From contig CAZUMJ010000063.1 of assembly GCA_964621605.1 (NCBI GenBank), positions 1 to 8,674 of the forward strand: DNA of 8,674 nucleotides, given 5' to 3'. The notes under the pieces were generated by a model. The model searched no databases. It had not been told where the DNA came from and saw nothing but the letters and a program-made list of their open reading frames with translations. The position numbers and the translations under genes are program-made. This document shows positions 5,624 to 8,674 of this stretch, one piece after another (positions within the stretch are counted from its first letter, which is position 1; each line of letters starts with the position of its first letter). The DNA is from CAZUMJ01 sp964621605 (GTDB taxonomy: Bacteria > Actinomycetota > Acidimicrobiia > Acidimicrobiales > Iamiaceae).

Positions 5624-6504
5624 TGTTCCCGCTCGTCCGCGAGTTGGCCGGCGACGGGATCCCCGTCACGGTGACGTGCCGGGTCCTCAAGCTGTGTCGC
5701 CAGCAGTACTACCGGTGGCTCGATGAGCCGTTCACCGAAGGTCAGCTCGACGAGGCGTGGCTGGCCAACGCGATCTTCGACGCGCACTGCGACGACCCCG
5801 AGTTCGGCTACCGGTTCCTCGCCGATGAGGTCCGCCTCACCGGTCATCCCGACGTGTCGGACCGGTTCGTGTGGCGGATCTGTCGGGACCACGGCTGGTG
5901 GTCCCGGTTCGGCAAACGCAAGCGAGGAAAGGGATCCAAGCCCGGCGCCGCGTCCCATGACGACCTGGTGCGCCGAGACTTCACCGCGGCCGCACCGAAC
6001 GAGGTGTGGGTCACCGACATCACCGAGCACTGGACCGACGACGGCAAGCTCTACTGCTGCGCCATCAAGGACCTGTTCTCGAACCGGATCGTCGGCTGGT
6101 CCATCGACAGCCGCATGAAGGCCCGCCTCGTCGTCGCGGCGATCGAGATGGCCGTCGCCCGCCGAGATGGCGACGTCGCCGGCTGCATCGTTCACTCCGA
6201 CAGGGGCAGCCAGTTCCGCGCAAGGAAGGTGCACCGGGCGTTGGCCCGCCACGGCCTCGTCGGCTCGATGGGCCAGGTCGGCTCCGCGGGCGACAACGCC
6301 GCGATGGAATCGTTCTTCGCTCTCCTGCAGAAGAACGTACTCGACCGCCGCCACCGCTGGGCGACCCGCGACGAGCTCCGCATCGAGATCGTCACCTGGA
6401 TCGAACGCACCTACCACCAGCGTCGCCGCCAAGCCGCGCTCGGCCGGTTGACCCCCATCGAGTACGAGATCATCATGACCCCTCAGACGGCAACCGCCGC
6501 CTGA
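5620..6504 (+). CDS. IS3-family transposase OrfB (DDE integrase core)
   Basis: This 294-aa protein is the catalytic part of the IS3 transposase. The N-terminal part includes the HTH-like segment TCRVLKLCRQQYYRWL (19-34) and an HTH_21-like region around 50-95 (FGYRFLADEVR). The retroviral-integrase-type core follows. The acidic triad is Asp133 (WVTDIT), Asp194 (HSDRGSQF) and Glu230 (NAAMESFF), with 35 residues between the last two: DD(35)E. The C-terminus TYHQRRRQAALGRLTPIEYE is typical. Length is normal and no damage is seen. Expression is expected mainly through the -1 frameshift from orfA, so the orfA mutation probably silences transposition unless another copy acts in trans. Confidence 0.95.
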   Translation: MMFPLVRELAGDGIPVTVTCRVLKLCRQQYYRWLDEPFTEGQLDEAWLANAIFDAHCDDPEFGYRFLADEVRLTGHPDVSDRFVWRICRDHGWWSRFGKRKRGKGSKPGAASHDDLVRRDFTAAAPNEVWVTDITEHWTDDGKLYCCAIKDLFSNRIVGWSIDSRMKARLVVAAIEMAVARRDGDVAGCIVHSDRGSQFRARKVHRALARHGLVGSMGQVGSAGDNAAMESFFALLQKNVLDRRHRWATRDELRIEIVTWIERTYHQRRRQAALGRLTPIEYEIIMTPQTATAA

Positions 6505-6511
6505 CCCAACC

Positions 6512-6536
6512 TGTCACCTCACCGCGCGGCAGTCCC
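6512..6536 (-). repeat. Right inverted repeat of the IS
   Basis: The reverse complement begins GGGACTGCCGCGCG and ends GGTGACA, matching the left repeat at 22 of 25 positions. It starts 8 bases after the orfB stop. Confidence 0.85.
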
Positions 6537-6539
6537 GGT
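6537..6539. repeat. Right copy of the 3-bp target duplication (GGT)
   Basis: GGT directly follows the right inverted repeat and matches 5257-5259. Confidence 0.6.
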
Positions 6540-6986
6540 GTCTGCGCTACGTCCCTTCCTCTACTGCGTGATTTCTCTCACCCCCATGGAGTTCTCGGCT
6601 GCCTTTCGGACGGAAGGCGAGCGGGAGAGTTCAAGCGGACTGTTACCCGAGGCCATCGCGCTAGCACTGGTACCACGTGAAGGATGCGATCGCCCCGACC
6701 GTGTCGGCCCCGGAACTCTCGGACGGTTGGGCGCTTGGGGCCACCCAGCACAAGTCGCCGCCTGACCATCTCTCCTCAAGCTGGTCCGCGGCTCCAGCGA
6801 CCACGGCGAGGTACAGCAGGTCGAGCCAGCGTCTGCCGGGTCGAGCGTCGATCAGCCTTCGGAGGTCTCCTCACGGTGGCCGTAGTCAAGACATCAGCTG
6901 TCAGGTCACCACCCAAAGCCCGTTGAGGTCGGCAGTCTCGTCACTAGGAGTTGGATACGTGGTTAGCGAGGTCCCGACCTTCGGGG
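6540..6986. other. Gene-free stretch between the IS and the helicase gene
   Basis: No convincing gene is seen. The plus-strand frame beginning at GTG 6677 runs into the antisense of the helicase gene and is Ser/Arg-rich, so I treat it as a shadow. On the minus strand a frame is open from 6870 to TAG 6661-6663 and includes RRWLDLLYLAVVAGAADQLEERW, which has protein-like character but no good start, so it may be a decayed fragment. A small TTCG-loop hairpin at about 6975-6987, right at the helicase stop, could help end that transcript. Confidence 0.35.
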
Positions 6987-8674
6987 TCAGAGGCCGATTC
7001 CTGGTGGCTCGGTTCGAGTACGCACCCGTAGGGCATCTAGGCGCGCTGCGATTCGCTCTGCGGGGACACGCTGTGAGGGCTCCGAGCCTGATCGCGGCGG
7101 AGTTGCTTCCCCGTCGTGAGGGCGGGTTGCACAGTCGGCCCCATGATCATCGAGGTCGTTGTCCATTGCCGGCGTTACCGGAGTGGTGGCCGCCGGTGCT
7201 GCATCGGCCCCACCCGTCGCAGCGAGCAGCTCTTCGATCTCCGTCTGTCGCCGTCGAAGACCGGCCAGCTCATCGGCGCCGTCCCACGGCGAGCCGATAC
7301 GCCCCTCAGCTCGTTGGGCCTCGGCCCTAGCCGCGCGCGCTTCCCGGCCCAGCTCAGCGAGCGTGTCAGGCAGCCGGTGTAGGTGGCGTTCAAGACGGGT
7401 GATGAGGTTGGCCGGGTCGCTACGACTGAGGTCGTTGCTCAGGAAGCTGACTTCGATGTGGGCGTCGGGAATGGCCACGCGGACTTCGTCTTCGATGGTG
7501 GTGATGGCTTGGGCAGTGACGGCGAGACCGCCGAGGCGCCCGATCTCGGTGGTCGGGCCGTTGGTCTCGGGAGCGGTCTGGTGCAGGCTCCCTCGGAGCA
7601 GGCGTTGGAGGTGCTCACCCGCGTCGACGCGCTTGGCGTGGGTCCGCCCGTCGACGGTCATCACGAAGCGCTCGCCCCTCGTGTCGGTGACCCGGCCGAG
7701 CACGGTCTGGAGATCACCGGCTCGATGCTCCGCGTTGTCGGCGCGTCGGGTGGCGGCGTCGTGGGTCCGCCGGAGTCGGTGTTGGTCGTCTTGGTGCGCT
7801 CGCTCGAGCCGGGTGAGCCTTGCGACACCGGCATCCACGGAGGCCTTCTCCAACACAAGAGGGTCGCCGGTGGCAAGCGCCTTGACCTCAGCGAAGGAGA
7901 GGGCCTGGTCGCCGATGTCATCGACATCGCGGTCGGGCAGGTCGCCGCGAGTGACCTGGGCGATGAACGCGGCCTTCCGCTCTAGCGTCTGCCACATGTA
8001 GGTGTCGAAGCTGCCCTCGGTGACGTAGCGCAGCACGCGGACCTCGGGGTTCTGGTTGCCCTGGCGGAGGATTCGGCCGTCTCGTTGTTCGATGTCGGCG
8101 GGTCGCCAGGGCGCGTCGAGGTGGTGCATGGCGATGGCGCGTGTCTGGACGTTGGTGCCGACGCCCATTGTCTCGGTGGATCCAATCAGGACCGAGACGG
8201 TGCCGTCGCGGCAGGCGGCGAAGAGCTTCGCCTTGCCCTGGTCGGTCTTGGCGTCTTGCATGTAGCGAATCGAGCCGTGATCGACACCGCGGCCGACAAG
8301 CAGCGCGCGGAGTTCGTCGTAGGCGTTCCATCCCTCGGCTGCGGGAGTGGACACGTCGCAGAATACGAGCTGGAGCGCGCCCGGGCGGAGGGTGAGCTGG
8401 TTGGTCTCGTCCGTGTAGCGATGCTCGCGGGTGGCGTGGTGGATCGCGGCGATCCGCTGTGCGACCACCGTCAGTTTGCCGCTGTCAGTAGGGCCGTCTT
8501 CGCCGACCAGTCGGAGGTCGAGCGCGGCCCGCCGGCCATCGCCGGTGACCTTGAGCATGTTGTCCTCGCTGGGGTCGACTGCCCGATTGCGGATTCGTTC
8601 GGCACGCGAGGCAAGGTCAGCCACGTAGTCGACGAGGACGTCGCTGGGTTCCACGACGACGGTCTCGGCTTGTC
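6987..8674 (-). CDS. C-terminal part of a large SF2 helicase / N12-class DNA methylase-like protein (5' end outside the window)
   Basis: The frame is open to the right edge, so about 562 codons of the C-terminal part are visible. It holds the second half of an SF2/SNF2-type helicase motor: STETMGVGTNVQ (8145-8180), HHLDAPWRPADIEQ, and motif VI QRDGRILRQGN (8055-8087) with its arginine finger, then RYVTEGSFDTYMWQTLERKAAFI. Upstream lies DNMLKVTGDGRRAALDLRLV. Downstream are coiled-coil stretches (about 7730-7850 and 7210-7390) and a low-complexity tail ending RTEPPGIGL. These motifs are typical of very large helicase-methylases (COG4646-like) on actinobacterial plasmids and integrative conjugative elements, related in outline to phage P1 DarB. 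The methylase part, if present, is outside the window, so the methylase label is by family only. Role in DNA transfer or protection is inferred. Confidence 0.85.
   Translation of the reverse strand, partial: QAETVVVEPSDVLVDYVADLASRAERIRNRAVDPSEDNMLKVTGDGRRAALDLRLVGEDGPTDSGKLTVVAQRIAAIHHATREHRYTDETNQLTLRPGALQLVFCDVSTPAAEGWNAYDELRALLVGRGVDHGSIRYMQDAKTDQGKAKLFAACRDGTVSVLIGSTETMGVGTNVQTRAIAMHHLDAPWRPADIEQRDGRILRQGNQNPEVRVLRYVTEGSFDTYMWQTLERKAAFIAQVTRGDLPDRDVDDIGDQALSFAEVKALATGDPLVLEKASVDAGVARLTRLERAHQDDQHRLRRTHDAATRRADNAEHRAGDLQTVLGRVTDTRGERFVMTVDGRTHAKRVDAGEHLQRLLRGSLHQTAPETNGPTTEIGRLGGLAVTAQAITTIEDEVRVAIPDAHIEVSFLSNDLSRSDPANLITRLERHLHRLPDTLAELGREARAARAEAQRAEGRIGSPWDGADELAGLRRRQTEIEELLAATGGADAAPAATTPVTPAMDNDLDDHGADCATRPHDGEATPPRSGSEPSQRVPAERIAARLDALRVRTRTEPPGIGL

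Larger units (their letters stand above)
5260..6536 (+). mobile_element. IS3-family insertion sequence, 1277 bp, complete ends
   Basis: The element is bounded by 25-bp inverted repeats (22 of 25 matching) and a GGT duplication. It carries the two overlapping frames expected of the IS3 family: a small HTH/coiled-coil OrfA and a DDE transposase OrfB in the -1 frame. Length and organisation fit the 1.2-1.5 kb family range. OrfB is intact, but orfA carries a one-base insertion, so this copy may not make the OrfAB transposase. The perfect 14-bp outer repeat and intact orfB suggest recent arrival. I cannot name the specific IS. Confidence 0.9.

Noticed and set aside
4846..6432. 528-codon minus-strand open frame opposite the IS
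   Set aside because: It is antisense to orfB, which has an intact catalytic triad, and crosses the IS boundary with no recognisable domain.
7159..8001. 280-codon plus-strand frame opposite the helicase gene
   Set aside because: Ser/Arg-rich shadow of the minus-strand gene, whose helicase motifs are clear.

Overview
The window is high-GC DNA whose codon use and gene families suggest a Gram-positive actinobacterium. No taxon can be named from the sequence alone. It looks like an accessory region: a metal-response operon lies between a tRNA gene and a complete insertion sequence, followed by the tail of a very large helicase/methylase gene of the kind carried by conjugative elements and plasmids.

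Left edge (1-555). A Met-type (CAT) tRNA lies on the minus strand. It carries initiator hallmarks but has an abnormal D arm. A W/Y-rich open frame of about 60 codons upstream of it on the same strand looks like the 3' remnant of a gene.

Metal operon (554-4280, probably to 4959). A near-perfect 18-bp palindrome overlaps an extended -10 and the start codon of an ArsR/SmtB-type repressor gene, which is probably transcribed without a leader. The repressor gene overlaps (ATGA) a P1B-type heavy-metal ATPase of 875 aa. This ATPase is unusual. Before its HMA domain it carries a complete CadC-like sensor module with all four cysteines of the CadC cadmium site. In that module the recognition helix is acidic, so it may sense metal without binding DNA. 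The ATPase also has Cys-Ser-Cys instead of Cys-Pro-Cys in its metal-path helix, and lacks the Lys and Asp typical of Zn/Cd pumps. Its stop overlaps (TGATG) the start of a membrane-anchored, histidine-bearing exported protein, and 40 bases later a putative winged-helix protein of unknown function follows. The inferred logic is that metal releases the repressor, the pump exports the metal, and the exported His protein handles it outside the membrane.

Insertion sequence (5260-6536). This is a complete 1277-bp IS3-family element with 25-bp imperfect inverted repeats and a 3-bp GGT duplication. OrfB has an intact DD(35)E triad, but orfA has one extra G near its start. A GGGAAAA slippery heptamer lies at the orfA/orfB junction.

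Right part (6540-8674). About 450 bases show no convincing gene. They are followed by the C-terminal 562 codons of a minus-strand SF2 helicase/N12-class DNA methylase-like protein that runs off the right edge.
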